From positions 868,001 through 932,000 of the forward strand of contig NZ_RAQK01000002.1 of NCBI RefSeq assembly GCF_003610455.1: a stretch of 64,000 bases of DNA, in the 5' to 3' direction. Below, in pieces: positions 45,567 through 54,682 of this stretch. Every line of letters begins with the position of its first letter. The first letter of the stretch is position 1. This DNA is from Sulfitobacter guttiformis (GTDB lineage Bacteria; Pseudomonadota; Alphaproteobacteria; Rhodobacterales; Rhodobacteraceae). The notes under the pieces are model-generated. The model saw only the letters and a list, made by a program, of their open reading frames with translations, was not told where the DNA came from and searched no databases. The translations under genes were made by a program, and so were the position numbers.

Positions 45567-45968
45567 TCAGTAGGCGTTGAATTCAAACAACATCCGCGTC
45601 CGCTCCTCGGTGAGGGTGGTTTTGCAATTCATCTCTATCATTCCGTGTAGCGATCCACCCTCATAGGGGCTCGCATGAGCAGAGCAAGCCGCATCGCGGT
45701 AGGCGAGCCAAGTCCTTTGCGCGATCAGCAAGGCCTCGCCCTGCCCGATCGCCTCACCGAACTCGCGCGCTGATTTCCATGCATCGTTCAGCGCATCATC
45801 CGCAGTGCCGTATGCTTGGGCGGTGCAATCGTTCATCTCCTGCTGGGTGGTCGCGGCATCGCAAGATGGCTCTGACTGGGCCTTCAAGGGTGCGGCAGCG
45901 ACTACAGCGACACAGACGGCAGCGGCACGCAGGGCGGAATATAACCATTTCGAAGGCGGAAAAGCCAT
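45567..45968 (-). CDS. Secreted LprI/DUF1311-family protein
   Basis: The 133-residue product has a signal peptide ending near APLKAQS (residue 31), then the family pattern CDAATTQQEMNDCTAQAY, AQRTWLAYRDAACSAH and a late MNCKTTLTEERTRML. The four cysteines probably form two disulfides. Some members inhibit lysozyme; others have unknown roles. It is convergent with the M20 gene, 25 bases apart, and lies 36 bases after the ATPase gene. Confidence 0.88.
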   Translation of the reverse strand: MAFPPSKWLYSALRAAAVCVAVVAAAPLKAQSEPSCDAATTQQEMNDCTAQAYGTADDALNDAWKSAREFGEAIGQGEALLIAQRTWLAYRDAACSAHASPYEGGSLHGMIEMNCKTTLTEERTRMLFEFNAY

Positions 45969-46004
45969 GTCCTAATATCCTTAACTTTGTCTGTCTCGCG
46001 CACT

Positions 46005-48638
46005 CTAAACATCCTGTGTGATCTGGACCTGCGGCCGCGCCCCGCCCAATCCGGCAAAAGCCATCTGACGGCAGGAAAACACAATGACCTGCTGGTCAGC
46101 CGCCACACGGTGCAGCGCAGTGAACATCGCCATGATGCGGTTGTCATCAGAATAGACCAGCGCATCGTCCAGAATTACCGGCATAGGCTTGCCCTGTCGA
46201 GCAAACAGGCGGGCAAATGCAAGGCGGGTCAGGATGGCGATCTGCTCTTGGGTACCACCGCTGAGCACCTCCATCTGCTCCTCCGCCCCGCCCCGTGCCA
46301 AACCTTGTGGCAGCATGGAGGCCGGATCAAAGCTTAGGGCGGCATCCTCGTGCAGCAAAGCCAACAGTGGTGCCAGCTCTTGCTGGACCGGACCGAAATA
46401 GGCCTCCTGTGCGGCCCCCCGCTTTGAACGTAGCGTCTCGAGCAGCAAGGTCAGGCCAGCCGCCTCATGGGCAAAGCGTGCGGCGCGCTCATTGGCGGTC
46501 CGCATCAGTCCGGCAACCTCGTCGCGCTTTTCCTCCACACCATCCTCGGCGCGCGCACGAATTGTCGCGCTCAGATCGGCGCTGCGGGTACGCAGATCAT
46601 TGTGCTCCTCCCGGTTGTTATACGCCACGCTTCTGGCGCGGGTCAGATCCGCCTGCGCACTTGCCAAATCAGGAGCTTGGGCGCGAATATCCGCTGCAAC
46701 GCTGCGGGCAGCAAGCGCTGCGGCCTGTGCGGCCACATGCCTGCGAGCCGCATCAGACTGTCGTTGCGCAAAGGTTTCTGCGTCACCATATGCGGCGGTT
46801 GCTGTATGAAATAGCGCCTGTGCTGCCTCGTATCTGGCGGTGGCCTGCACACTGGCCGTACGGGCGCCATCGCGCAAATCGCGAGCCACCTCATATTGGC
46901 GTCGCGCGGCCTGCTCGTCTTGTTGTGCGGCCTCAAGAACGGTTTCGACCAGCGCAGGATCAACAGGTGTCTCCGCATCAGGCGTGCGTAGACTGTCGAG
47001 CGCGGCCTTGGCCTGCACGAGCGCACTTTGCATTTGCGCCATACCTTGCGGGGCCAACGTCTCGATTATGCGGGTCAAAAGCGCGCATTCCGACGCGGTC
47101 TCGGTCCGCTGTGCGGCCGCTATCCGCGCGGCATGGGTATCCTCCATGCCAACCTGCGCAAGCGCACTGTCCAATGTTCGCTGTGCCCTCTCGATCTGGG
47201 CTGTGTCTGCTGCTGCAGCACCTGGATCGAGGATCATGCGCCCGATCCCCGGCAGTTCAAACACCTGCCGCCTATCAATGGAATGACCTCCCGCGCCGAG
47301 TGGAACATCGCCCGACAGCACCCTGCCCGCCCCCTCGTAAGACAGATGCATTTGCACTCCGCCCGCTGCGCGCTCGGCGGTGATGCGCAGCAGTTCTGCC
47401 TCCGCTTTCTCGATGCGGGCAAGTGCCTGCGGCGTCACAAGCAACGTTTCAAGGGCAGCCGTGAGCTGTTCCAGCGCAATGCGTTTCTCGTTCACCTGTC
47501 CAACCTGCGCCAAGAGACCGGCATGTTTTTCAGCAGCGCTCCGGCGCAAAGCATGGTTCTGAGCAGCCTCTTTGGCAACTTGCGCCTTTGCAAGGGCGGC
47601 GCCGGTGCGGGTGATGCTGGCCTGTGCCAGATCAGCGGCTTCCTGTGCAACAACCGCCTTTTCCTGCGTCTCCTCGCGGATCTTTTCCGCCTGCTCCAAC
47701 GCGATCTGCGCCATCTCCAACCGCTCCGCAGCAGTGAGCAATCCATTCAGCTTTGTCGCAGCTGCCTCCAGCTCGAGTTGCCGCAGGCTGGCATTGGCTT
47801 CCGCCTGTTCGATTTTTTGGGAATGCGCCTGTGCGGCCTCAAAGCGGATCTGCGCCTGCTCCAGATCCTTTTCGATGGCCTCCTTTGCGCCCGGCGCATT
47901 AAGGACTGCGAGGCGGGCGGCCACCTCGCGGCGCTGCACCAGCGCCTGTGACAATGCACGACAAGCTAAATCAAGTTCTGCATGATGCGCCTCAAAGGTC
48001 TGCGCCTGCGTCAACGCCTCTTTCCACGGGCCATTCGCTTTTGGCTGTCCGGTCGTGGTCGCAAGACGGGCCAGGGCCTGTGTCGCGGCCTCGATCACAC
48101 GGTCCATGCGACGGCCTCCCGTGATCATGTCGATCTCCCCCGCGACCGATGATAATAGATTGCGCCTTGCGCCCAGAAGACCGTCCTTTTCGGTTTTGCT
48201 GCTGCCCGCAGGCTCCAGCGCGGTAATCCCCTGACGCACCCACAAAAGACCGGCAGGTCCCTCAAGGCCGCTGCCCATCAGCTGCCCGATCCAATTTTCC
48301 GCCTCGTCATCAAGGGCGATAAGTGTGCCTGCGGCATCATGGACGGAGGCACGTTTTTGCGACAGATACGACTTTTCAACTGTATAGCGTCCTGCAGGCA
48401 GTTCGATCTCGGCACGGACCCGCACCGCACCTCCGCTGCGCGGCTGCAGGGATTTAACCTCGCGGGTGGCGGCACCATATTTAAGAAAGAACAGGGCATG
48501 CAGCGCATCGAAGAATGTCGATTTGCCGAACTCGTTTGCTTGCGCCACAACACTTACACCGTCGCCAAGACCACTGATTGTAGCAGTCCGGCCTGCAAAT
48601 TTGCGCACGTTCGTAAGGGTGAGACTGCGCAGTTTCAT
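46005..48638 (-). CDS. SMC/SbcC/YhaN-like ATPase with long coiled coils
   Basis: The 877-residue product has an N-terminal ABC half with Walker A ANEFGKST (34-41) and long Ala/Glu/Gln-rich coiled-coil segments (about 200-430 and 510-750). The C-terminal half has signature VLSGGTQEQIAILTRLA and Walker B-like VILDDALVYSD. Such ATPases pair with a Mre11-type nuclease to process DNA ends. No CxxC zinc hook is present in the coiled coil, which sets it apart from SbcC/Rad50 and closer to YhaN. Its start overlaps the nuclease stop as ATGA. Confidence 0.88.
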   Translation of the reverse strand: MKLRSLTLTNVRKFAGRTATISGLGDGVSVVAQANEFGKSTFFDALHALFFLKYGAATREVKSLQPRSGGAVRVRAEIELPAGRYTVEKSYLSQKRASVHDAAGTLIALDDEAENWIGQLMGSGLEGPAGLLWVRQGITALEPAGSSKTEKDGLLGARRNLLSSVAGEIDMITGGRRMDRVIEAATQALARLATTTGQPKANGPWKEALTQAQTFEAHHAELDLACRALSQALVQRREVAARLAVLNAPGAKEAIEKDLEQAQIRFEAAQAHSQKIEQAEANASLRQLELEAAATKLNGLLTAAERLEMAQIALEQAEKIREETQEKAVVAQEAADLAQASITRTGAALAKAQVAKEAAQNHALRRSAAEKHAGLLAQVGQVNEKRIALEQLTAALETLLVTPQALARIEKAEAELLRITAERAAGGVQMHLSYEGAGRVLSGDVPLGAGGHSIDRRQVFELPGIGRMILDPGAAAADTAQIERAQRTLDSALAQVGMEDTHAARIAAAQRTETASECALLTRIIETLAPQGMAQMQSALVQAKAALDSLRTPDAETPVDPALVETVLEAAQQDEQAARRQYEVARDLRDGARTASVQATARYEAAQALFHTATAAYGDAETFAQRQSDAARRHVAAQAAALAARSVAADIRAQAPDLASAQADLTRARSVAYNNREEHNDLRTRSADLSATIRARAEDGVEEKRDEVAGLMRTANERAARFAHEAAGLTLLLETLRSKRGAAQEAYFGPVQQELAPLLALLHEDAALSFDPASMLPQGLARGGAEEQMEVLSGGTQEQIAILTRLAFARLFARQGKPMPVILDDALVYSDDNRIMAMFTALHRVAADQQVIVFSCRQMAFAGLGGARPQVQITQDV

Positions 48639-49771
48639 GCGTCCTGCTCCGCTACAAAGGAATAAAGCTGGGACAGCGCGGTGGCCGCTATAGCGCGGTC
48701 CGCAGCGGACATATCCGCATCCTGAGCGGAAGTCACAAGGGATTGAGCAGCGTGACGCAGTGCGCCGCCTGATGGGTCGATCGCCTCAAGGTCGGCAACA
48801 TCATGTGCCAGACGGACATCCACCAGATCATGTGTCAGTGTTAAAAAGTCGGGGGCCACCCGCGCAAGCGCCTGCGTCAGCACCTGCATTTGCCGCACCC
48901 CGAGGCGGCCCTGCGCTACGACATGCATCAGGGTATCGCGGCGCGAGGAAAGCTCGGGCAGCAGGTCCGCAACCAACGCCCCGCAATCCTCTTGCGGGGT
49001 CAACTCGAGTGTTTCGCGCTGCCATGCGATTTCGCCTGTGGGTATTGGCGTGACCGCTGGGGTAGCACCCGCACCTGCGATGGCGACCGACAGGGCCGTA
49101 CCGCTGTGAGGGTGCTTGAAGCTGTCGGGCTCGGGCGTACCGGAGTACCATGTGTTCGCACTAACCCTGATCTGGCCGTGCCAATCGCCCAACCCCAAAT
49201 AATCAAGACCTGCGCGTATGGCGCGGTCGGGTGCAATCGTACCATTTGGCCCGTCGGCAGCGACCGACCCGAGGCTTGCGAAATCATGGATACCGCCATG
49301 GCCAAGACCGATGCGAATGCTCCCCTCCGGTGTGGCCTGCGCCATATCAACCGTCAGATCGCGCCCGGGATTGCGGGCTGTGCAGGGAGCGGGCAACACA
49401 TGTGCGCGCCCTAGTGCGATCGCCTCGGGCGTCAGTGCAAGGATCACATTGTCGGGCCTGTCGCGCTGGATGGTCTGCCAAAGTTCACTTGCCGTCAGGC
49501 TATCGTGGTTCCCGGGCATCAACACCCATGTGATATCCGCCGCCTGCTGCATGGCATTGAGCGCATGACGCGTCACTGTGGGCGCAGGAGTTTCCTGATC
49601 GAACGTATCTCCAGCCAGGACTACGATAGTTGCGCCGTCGGCTCGCGCCGCCTGTGCGAGGCGGGCCAACACGCCGTGCCGCGCCTGCCGCAAACGCCCG
49701 CGCACGTCCTCCCCGTGGCGACCAAATGGCTTTCCTAAATGCAGGTCGGAGGTATGGATAAAACGGAACAT
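48635..49771 (-). CDS. Mre11/SbcD/YhaO-like DNA repair metallophosphoesterase
   Basis: The 378-residue product has the phosphoesterase motifs in order: HTSDLHLGKPFG near residue 5, VLAGDTFDQ near 50, MPGNHDSL near 86, GLGHGGIHD near 150 and LGLGDWHGQ near 182. The C-terminal part probably docks on the partner ATPase. ATG at 49771 has GGAGG six bases upstream; a longer frame is not supported. It is the first gene of the two-gene nuclease-ATPase operon and is divergent from the AI-2E-family gene. Confidence 0.9.
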   Translation of the reverse strand: MFRFIHTSDLHLGKPFGRHGEDVRGRLRQARHGVLARLAQAARADGATIVVLAGDTFDQETPAPTVTRHALNAMQQAADITWVLMPGNHDSLTASELWQTIQRDRPDNVILALTPEAIALGRAHVLPAPCTARNPGRDLTVDMAQATPEGSIRIGLGHGGIHDFASLGSVAADGPNGTIAPDRAIRAGLDYLGLGDWHGQIRVSANTWYSGTPEPDSFKHPHSGTALSVAIAGAGATPAVTPIPTGEIAWQRETLELTPQEDCGALVADLLPELSSRRDTLMHVVAQGRLGVRQMQVLTQALARVAPDFLTLTHDLVDVRLAHDVADLEAIDPSGGALRHAAQSLVTSAQDADMSAADRAIAATALSQLYSFVAEQDA

Positions 49772-49936
49772 CGGTTGCCTCCGGCAGTGATCGTCAGGAA
49801 AGACAGTTTGGTCGCCGTGGCGCACAATGGTCAAGCGGCGATTGGTGGATCCGCACAAACCAATTTTTAAGGGACTTGAACCAAACCGCTGATTTATGCG
49901 TTTGTTGATTAAAGCCATTTGAAAGGGCAAAAAACA

Positions 49937-51061
49937 TTGGAAGATCTCACCTCGATCCGCCGCTCGCTACAATTTTTATGCGTTATTGCCCTTTTTGTAA
50001 CAGCCTATTTTGCCAAAGATCTAATTCTGCCCGTTTTGTTGGGATTTCTTTTGGCCCTCACACTAAGTCCACTTTCGCGCGCGCTGGGGCGTGCTGGAAT
50101 TTCAAATGGTGTGTCCGCTGCCCTTCTCGTGGGGATGTCGGGGAGCATCATCTTGCTGTTGATGGGCACATCGGCGAGCACAATCGCCCTTTGGTCAGAC
50201 GAGCTTCCGTCGATTGGCGCGCAGGTACAGTCCAAGCTACGCGGCATGGCCGACACCGTCGAAACTGTGCGACGTGCCACCGAGGAAGTCGAGAAAATGG
50301 GCGAAAGCGCAGGCGCTGCGCAAGAAGTCGTGGTCAAACAGCCCGGCCTGCTGAGCAGCGCGATGAGCACGGGTATGAAGCTGGGCGGCACAATGGCTGT
50401 CACGCTGATCCTCGCGCTTTTTCTGCTCGCTTCGGGCAACATGTTCTATCTCAAACTGGTCCAGTCATTCCAGACACTCTCCGGCAAGAAACGCGCGCTG
50501 AGTGCGGTCTATGATGTCGAACGGCGGATTTCACGGTATCTGCTGACCATCACTGTTATCAACGCAGTTCTCGGCGTGTTTGTCGGGCTCTTTTTGTGGA
50601 TGCTCGGCTTGCCCGGGGCGCACATTTTCGGAGTGGCGGCCTTCTTGCTCAACTTCCTCCCATATATCGGGGGCGTAATTGGTGCAGTTTTAGCAGGCGC
50701 CTATGCGATCATCAGCTTTGATACCGTCGGCTATGCGCTGTTGGCGCCTATCGGTTATATGTTTCTGACCACAATGGAGGGGCAACTGATTACACCTTGG
50801 TTGGTCGGCAAGCGCCTCGAGTTGAACACGGTCGCGGTGTTCCTCACGGTGGTTCTGTGGGGTTGGCTTTGGGGAATAGCGGGCGCGTTGATCGCGGTGC
50901 CGTTTCTGGTGGTCTTCAAGGTGGTCTGCGAAAATGTCACTGCGCTTCACATCTTCAGTAACTTCCTCGACAATCGCGTGGAGCGAACGGATCTTGAACT
51001 GGGAAGGGATGTGCGCACTGCCTCACAAGACAGTGCGCCGCCCACGTCAACCGGCCAGTGA
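49937..51061 (+). CDS. AI-2E-family (PerM-like) membrane transporter
   Basis: The product of about 374 residues has seven to eight helices in the PerM plan: two N-terminal helix pairs, a soluble middle (about 90-150), and a C-terminal cluster with FGVAAFLLNFLPYIGGVIGA and LTTMEGQLITPWLVGKRLELN. Members export small molecules or act in Na+/H+ exchange, so the family name should not be read as function. The start is uncertain: TTG at 49937 has AAGGG nine bases upstream, and TTG at 49919 is an alternative. Its 3' end overlaps dctM by 15 bases. Confidence 0.88.
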   Translation: MEDLTSIRRSLQFLCVIALFVTAYFAKDLILPVLLGFLLALTLSPLSRALGRAGISNGVSAALLVGMSGSIILLLMGTSASTIALWSDELPSIGAQVQSKLRGMADTVETVRRATEEVEKMGESAGAAQEVVVKQPGLLSSAMSTGMKLGGTMAVTLILALFLLASGNMFYLKLVQSFQTLSGKKRALSAVYDVERRISRYLLTITVINAVLGVFVGLFLWMLGLPGAHIFGVAAFLLNFLPYIGGVIGAVLAGAYAIISFDTVGYALLAPIGYMFLTTMEGQLITPWLVGKRLELNTVAVFLTVVLWGWLWGIAGALIAVPFLVVFKVVCENVTALHIFSNFLDNRVERTDLELGRDVRTASQDSAPPTSTGQ

Positions 51062-52447
51062 CGGCAGCCAAAGGACAATCGCCGGAAAGGCCACCAGCAA
51101 GGCAATTGTGATAGCATCCGCGACAAAGAATGGCATGACCCCTTTGAACACGTCCTGAACGGTCAGATCATCCCGCACCCCCGCTACGACAAAGCAGTTG
51201 AGGCCAATAGGCGGGGTGATCAGACAAAATTCGGCCATTTTGACCACCAGTATGCCGAACCAGATCGCACACATCGGGCCAGACATGCCAAAAGCAGAGT
51301 CTGCCGCCGCGACATTCTCGCCCCCGTTGAGGGCCATCACAGCGGGATAAACAACAGGCAGCGTCAGCAGCAGCATGCCAATCGCATCCATAAACATGCC
51401 CAGAACCGCATAGGCGAGCAGGATGAATATGAGGATCATCATCGGCGCCATATCAAGGGATGTGATCCAGTCGGCAAATGCCGCCGGCAGTTCGGCAAAG
51501 CCCAGAAACCGCACATAGATCAGTACGCCCCAGATGATCGAGAAGATCATCACAGTGAGTTTGGCCGTATCAAGCAACGCGGACTTAAGCTCGGCCCACC
51601 GCATGCCGCGATAGAGCGCCATCAGAAAGATGATGAATGCGCCGATTGCGCCGCCTTCGGTGGGGGTTCCCCATGCATCGCCGAAGGGGTTGTAGACGAA
51701 GAAAATGATAATCACGACCACTGCCACGATCGGCAGCGCGGGTGGTAGCGACTCAAAGCGTTGTTTCCACGTGAACCCTCCAATCGGAGGGCCGACGTTC
51801 TTCCAGACCACCGCAATGGTGATGATCATTATGGTGTAGACTAGCGCGGAAAACGCACCGGGGATAAATCCTGCAAGCAGAAGCTTGCCCACGTCCTGCT
51901 CAACGATGATCGCGTAGATCACCAGAATGGCGGAGGGTGGGATCAGCGAGGCAAGAGTGCCCGCGGCCGCAACAACACCGGCAGCAAATTGTTTATTATA
52001 GCCATTTTCAAGCATCTCGGGGATGGCAATGCGTGCAAACACGGCCGAGGTTGCGACCGACGCACCGGAGACTGCGGCAAATCCTGCGGTCGCAAATACT
52101 GTGGCCACCGCAAGACCGCCAGGCACCCACGCGATCCAACGTTTCGCCGCCTCGAACAGAGCCTTTGTCAGACCGGCGTAATACGCAAGGTAGCCGATAA
52201 GAATGAAGGTGGGGATCAGGCTTAGGGCCTGACTTGCCACTTTTGAATGGGGTACCTGTCCTGCAGTTTTGGTGGCCACGGTGAGCGCCCATGTAAACTG
52301 GCTCGGATCATAGCCCTTTTTGGCCCAGAAAATCCAGATCAGCCCGATAAGCCCTGCCATAGCGGCAGCAAAGGCCACGCGCATTCCCAGCACGACCATA
52401 ACCAACAGGCCGATGGAGACGGCAATACCGATGTCGATAGGTTCCAT
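51047..52447 (-). CDS. dctM: TRAP transporter large permease (DctM type)
   Basis: The 466-residue subunit has about twelve helices and carries the ion-driven transport pathway. Family marks include GASVATSAVFARIAIPEM near residue 129 and AAGTLASLIPPSAILVIYAI near 158, and a repeated second half follows. Its ATG overlaps the dctQ stop by one base (TAATG). It is the last gene of dctP-dctQ-dctM. The gene symbol reflects the protein type; the substrate is not known. Confidence 0.94.
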   Translation of the reverse strand: MEPIDIGIAVSIGLLVMVVLGMRVAFAAAMAGLIGLIWIFWAKKGYDPSQFTWALTVATKTAGQVPHSKVASQALSLIPTFILIGYLAYYAGLTKALFEAAKRWIAWVPGGLAVATVFATAGFAAVSGASVATSAVFARIAIPEMLENGYNKQFAAGVVAAAGTLASLIPPSAILVIYAIIVEQDVGKLLLAGFIPGAFSALVYTIMIITIAVVWKNVGPPIGGFTWKQRFESLPPALPIVAVVVIIIFFVYNPFGDAWGTPTEGGAIGAFIIFLMALYRGMRWAELKSALLDTAKLTVMIFSIIWGVLIYVRFLGFAELPAAFADWITSLDMAPMMILIFILLAYAVLGMFMDAIGMLLLTLPVVYPAVMALNGGENVAAADSAFGMSGPMCAIWFGILVVKMAEFCLITPPIGLNCFVVAGVRDDLTVQDVFKGVMPFFVADAITIALLVAFPAIVLWLPSLAG

Positions 52448-53082
52448 TATGCTTGCTCCCGGCCTGTAACGGCTGCCGCTTCACGCGCGGCGATTGTTGC
52501 GGCGTCCTCGATCATCGGGACGGCCACGGGTGTGTCAGTGCCGGAAATCACGGCCTTGCCATAAGAAGTTAGCTGTATGCACAGGCGCATGGCCAACACA
52601 GTAAATGCCATTGGCACCACCAGTTTGGCAGGCCAGACAGGCAGCTTGATATCAATGGTGCTGTCACGGCTCCACAAAGGGGCGGCAAAATCGAAACTGC
52701 GCTGGAAATGCGCCCAAGAGCCCCAAATGAGAAGTAAAATCAGCACCAGCACCAGAAAGGTTGTCACAAATTCGGCCGACCATAACAGGCGGCCCCGCAA
52801 GCGCCCCACAAGGATATCCATGCGGATATGTCCGCCATCGCGCTGGGTATAGCTGATGCCCATGATCGCAATGAGCGGCATCGTGATCTCGATCCAGTCA
52901 ACGTAACCGCGCACGGGACTGTCGAAAATATTGCGCCCCCCTACTGAATAAACGGCGAGGAACATGAGCGCGAAAACTGCCAGTCCGCTGATCAATCCGA
53001 AAAATTGCTCCAGCTTGAGAAGCGTCTGATCCATACGGCTCAGCAGGCTGTCATCTGTAAGCACCGAGGCTTTGAGCGCCAT
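52447..53082 (-). CDS. dctQ: TRAP transporter small permease (DctQ type)
   Basis: The 211-residue subunit has four helices (about residues 28-50, 67-85, 107-130, 152-172) with the family segment YVDWIEITMPLIAIMGISYTQRDGGHIRMDIL. It braces the large permease. A terminator-like hairpin separates it from dctP, so it is probably made at lower level than the binding protein. Confidence 0.92.
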   Translation of the reverse strand: MALKASVLTDDSLLSRMDQTLLKLEQFFGLISGLAVFALMFLAVYSVGGRNIFDSPVRGYVDWIEITMPLIAIMGISYTQRDGGHIRMDILVGRLRGRLLWSAEFVTTFLVLVLILLLIWGSWAHFQRSFDFAAPLWSRDSTIDIKLPVWPAKLVVPMAFTVLAMRLCIQLTSYGKAVISGTDTPVAVPMIEDAATIAAREAAAVTGREQA

Positions 53083-53133
53083 GGCGGTAATCCTTTGTTC
53101 TGGTCGGGTGTCATCGTGGTAGCTGTGACATGC

Positions 53134-53163
53134 AAAAAGCGCGCCCGCAAAAGCAGGCGCGCC
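53134..53163 (-). terminator. Hairpin terminator between dctP and dctQ
   Basis: On the minus strand, GCGCGCCTGC and GCGGGCGCGC pair with one mismatch around loop TTTT, followed by TTTTT. It lies about 20 bases after the dctP stop. Such an internal terminator usually lets the binding protein be made in excess over the membrane subunits. Confidence 0.8.
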
Positions 53164-53180
53164 ATGTAAACGCAGGGTAA

Positions 53181-54185
53181 TTATTTACCCAGGGTCTCGA
53201 TCACCAGATCGTAGAGTTCTTGCGCAGGCAGGCCGCGTGCGTTGTTCTCTTCAATCCATTTTGCTGCGACCGGACCAGCTGCAAGTTCGCGGAATTCGGC
53301 CAGACGCTCGGGGTTGTAGTTGATTACCTCAACACCCTTCTCCTCCAGCAACGGCCCCCATTTACCCATGGTCTCGTTGTTATAATAATCGATGTAATAG
53401 GCCAGCGACTCGTCCACGGAGCCCAGCAGTGCTTCACGTTCGCTGTCTGACAGCGCATTGAGCGCGTCAGTGTTCACAACGATCGGGCAGTTCACCGTGC
53501 CTGGGTTCAAATCAGCAGTCCACCACTTTGCGACTTCCATGATGCCGAACGACATATGGGCGTGCGGAGCAAAGGCGATAGATTTTACAATACCTGAGTC
53601 AACCGCCTGACGCGCCTCCTCGGATGTCACCGACGTCGGAACAGCACCGGCAAGTGTCATGGCCTCACCAATACCGCCAGTCGCCCGCACGGTCAGACCT
53701 TTGAAATCCGCGATGGTGGAAGGCGCGTCACCCACACCGGCAAGGTTGTATTGCGGCATCGGCGAAGGCATCAACAACGTCGCGTTCCAGCGACCCAGAT
53801 CCGCGATTGTAGCAGGGTGCGCGTAGATCGCTTTGGACACAGCAACTTCTTCTTCAAGTGTGCTTACCCCGAGGAAGGGCAGTTCAAGCACGGTGATCGA
53901 AGGGTTTTTGTCTGCGTGGTAGCCCGCACAAAACTGCGCCATCTCGAACGCACCGATTGAAATACCGTCAAGGTTCTCGGTGTTCTTGGACAGACCGCCG
54001 TAGCTGATGTTCATGGTGAACTCGCCGTTGGTCTTCTCCGAAACCAGCTCGGCCATTTTCTCGACATGCTCGGTGAAGGCGCGGCGCTTACCCCAGACCG
54101 ATACATTCCATTCGGTTGCAGCAGCTTCTGTCACAAAGGCAAAGCTCAGCGCGGCAATTGCAGCGCTCGACATATATTTATTCAT
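53181..54185 (-). CDS. dctP: TRAP transporter substrate-binding protein (DctP type)
   Basis: The 334-residue periplasmic protein has a signal peptide ending near TEAAA (residue 23). The DctP fold includes SKNTENLDGISIGAFEMAQFCAGY, FKGLTVRATGGIGEAMTLAGAVP (with the ligand-carboxylate Arg) and EEARQAVDSGIVKSIAF. DctP proteins bind C4-dicarboxylates and many other organic acids; no substrate can be assigned. ATG at 54185 has GGGGAG eight bases upstream. A C9 tract lies about 50 bases upstream in the leader or promoter. Confidence 0.95.
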   Translation of the reverse strand: MNKYMSSAAIAALSFAFVTEAAATEWNVSVWGKRRAFTEHVEKMAELVSEKTNGEFTMNISYGGLSKNTENLDGISIGAFEMAQFCAGYHADKNPSITVLELPFLGVSTLEEEVAVSKAIYAHPATIADLGRWNATLLMPSPMPQYNLAGVGDAPSTIADFKGLTVRATGGIGEAMTLAGAVPTSVTSEEARQAVDSGIVKSIAFAPHAHMSFGIMEVAKWWTADLNPGTVNCPIVVNTDALNALSDSEREALLGSVDESLAYYIDYYNNETMGKWGPLLEEKGVEVINYNPERLAEFRELAAGPVAAKWIEENNARGLPAQELYDLVIETLGK

Positions 54186-54682
54186 TGGTGGTTCTCCCCT
54201 AGAGATCATTCAGTTCATATTCTTGTGGATCATCAAGGGGGGGGGCCAAGTGCGGCAAACCCCCTTCCGTCCTATTCACCCAAAAAGCAAAAGCACGCTG
54301 CCCTGCCCGTTTGGCCGTACCATACAAAAGCGCACCGCATGGCATGTTGCAACGAAATACTGCCCCAGCTCTACTTTTTACTAGCACACGTTTAAATTCA
54401 AATAGTTACTCTAGGTCATACGTACTTCGCAACTGGCAACCGACCTGCTGCTGTGTGGATTTCCGCACATCTGATTTACCGCTGCCGCCTCCGCTGGGAT
54501 GCCTGTATGTGATATTTACAAAAATAGGGGTGATATTGGTAAATAATTTACAACTCGCTGCACCAACCGCGTCTTGATTGTTTCCTTCCCCTTCCAGACG
54601 GTTATGATCCTGTTTGACCACGGAACAAGCGCCCGCACAGACGGACCTGTACCGCAAGGCACGCACTCGGGAGGAACCAATC
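54186..54682. other. Divergent intergenic region between dctP and acs (497 bp)
   Basis: The spacer holds a nine-G tract on the plus strand (54237-54245) on the dctP side. AT-rich repeats lie on the acs side (54509-54551). No convincing ORF or RNA gene is seen. It must contain both promoters. Confidence 0.7.
54509..54551. promoter_or_regulatory. Repeats upstream of acs
   Basis: GTGATATT occurs at 54509-54516 and again at 54530-54537, exactly 21 bp apart. The second is followed by the 13-bp palindrome GTAAATAATTTAC (54539-54551), and ATTTAC also occurs at 54514-54519. Two-turn spacing suggests binding of a regulator on one face, about 130-175 bp before the acs ATG. Confidence 0.4.

Noticed and set aside
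46295..47383. Plus-strand frame of about 362 codons opposite the SMC-like ATPase
   Set aside because: Rich in Pro, Arg and His, as expected for the reverse of Ala/Glu/Gln coiled-coil codons; no motif.
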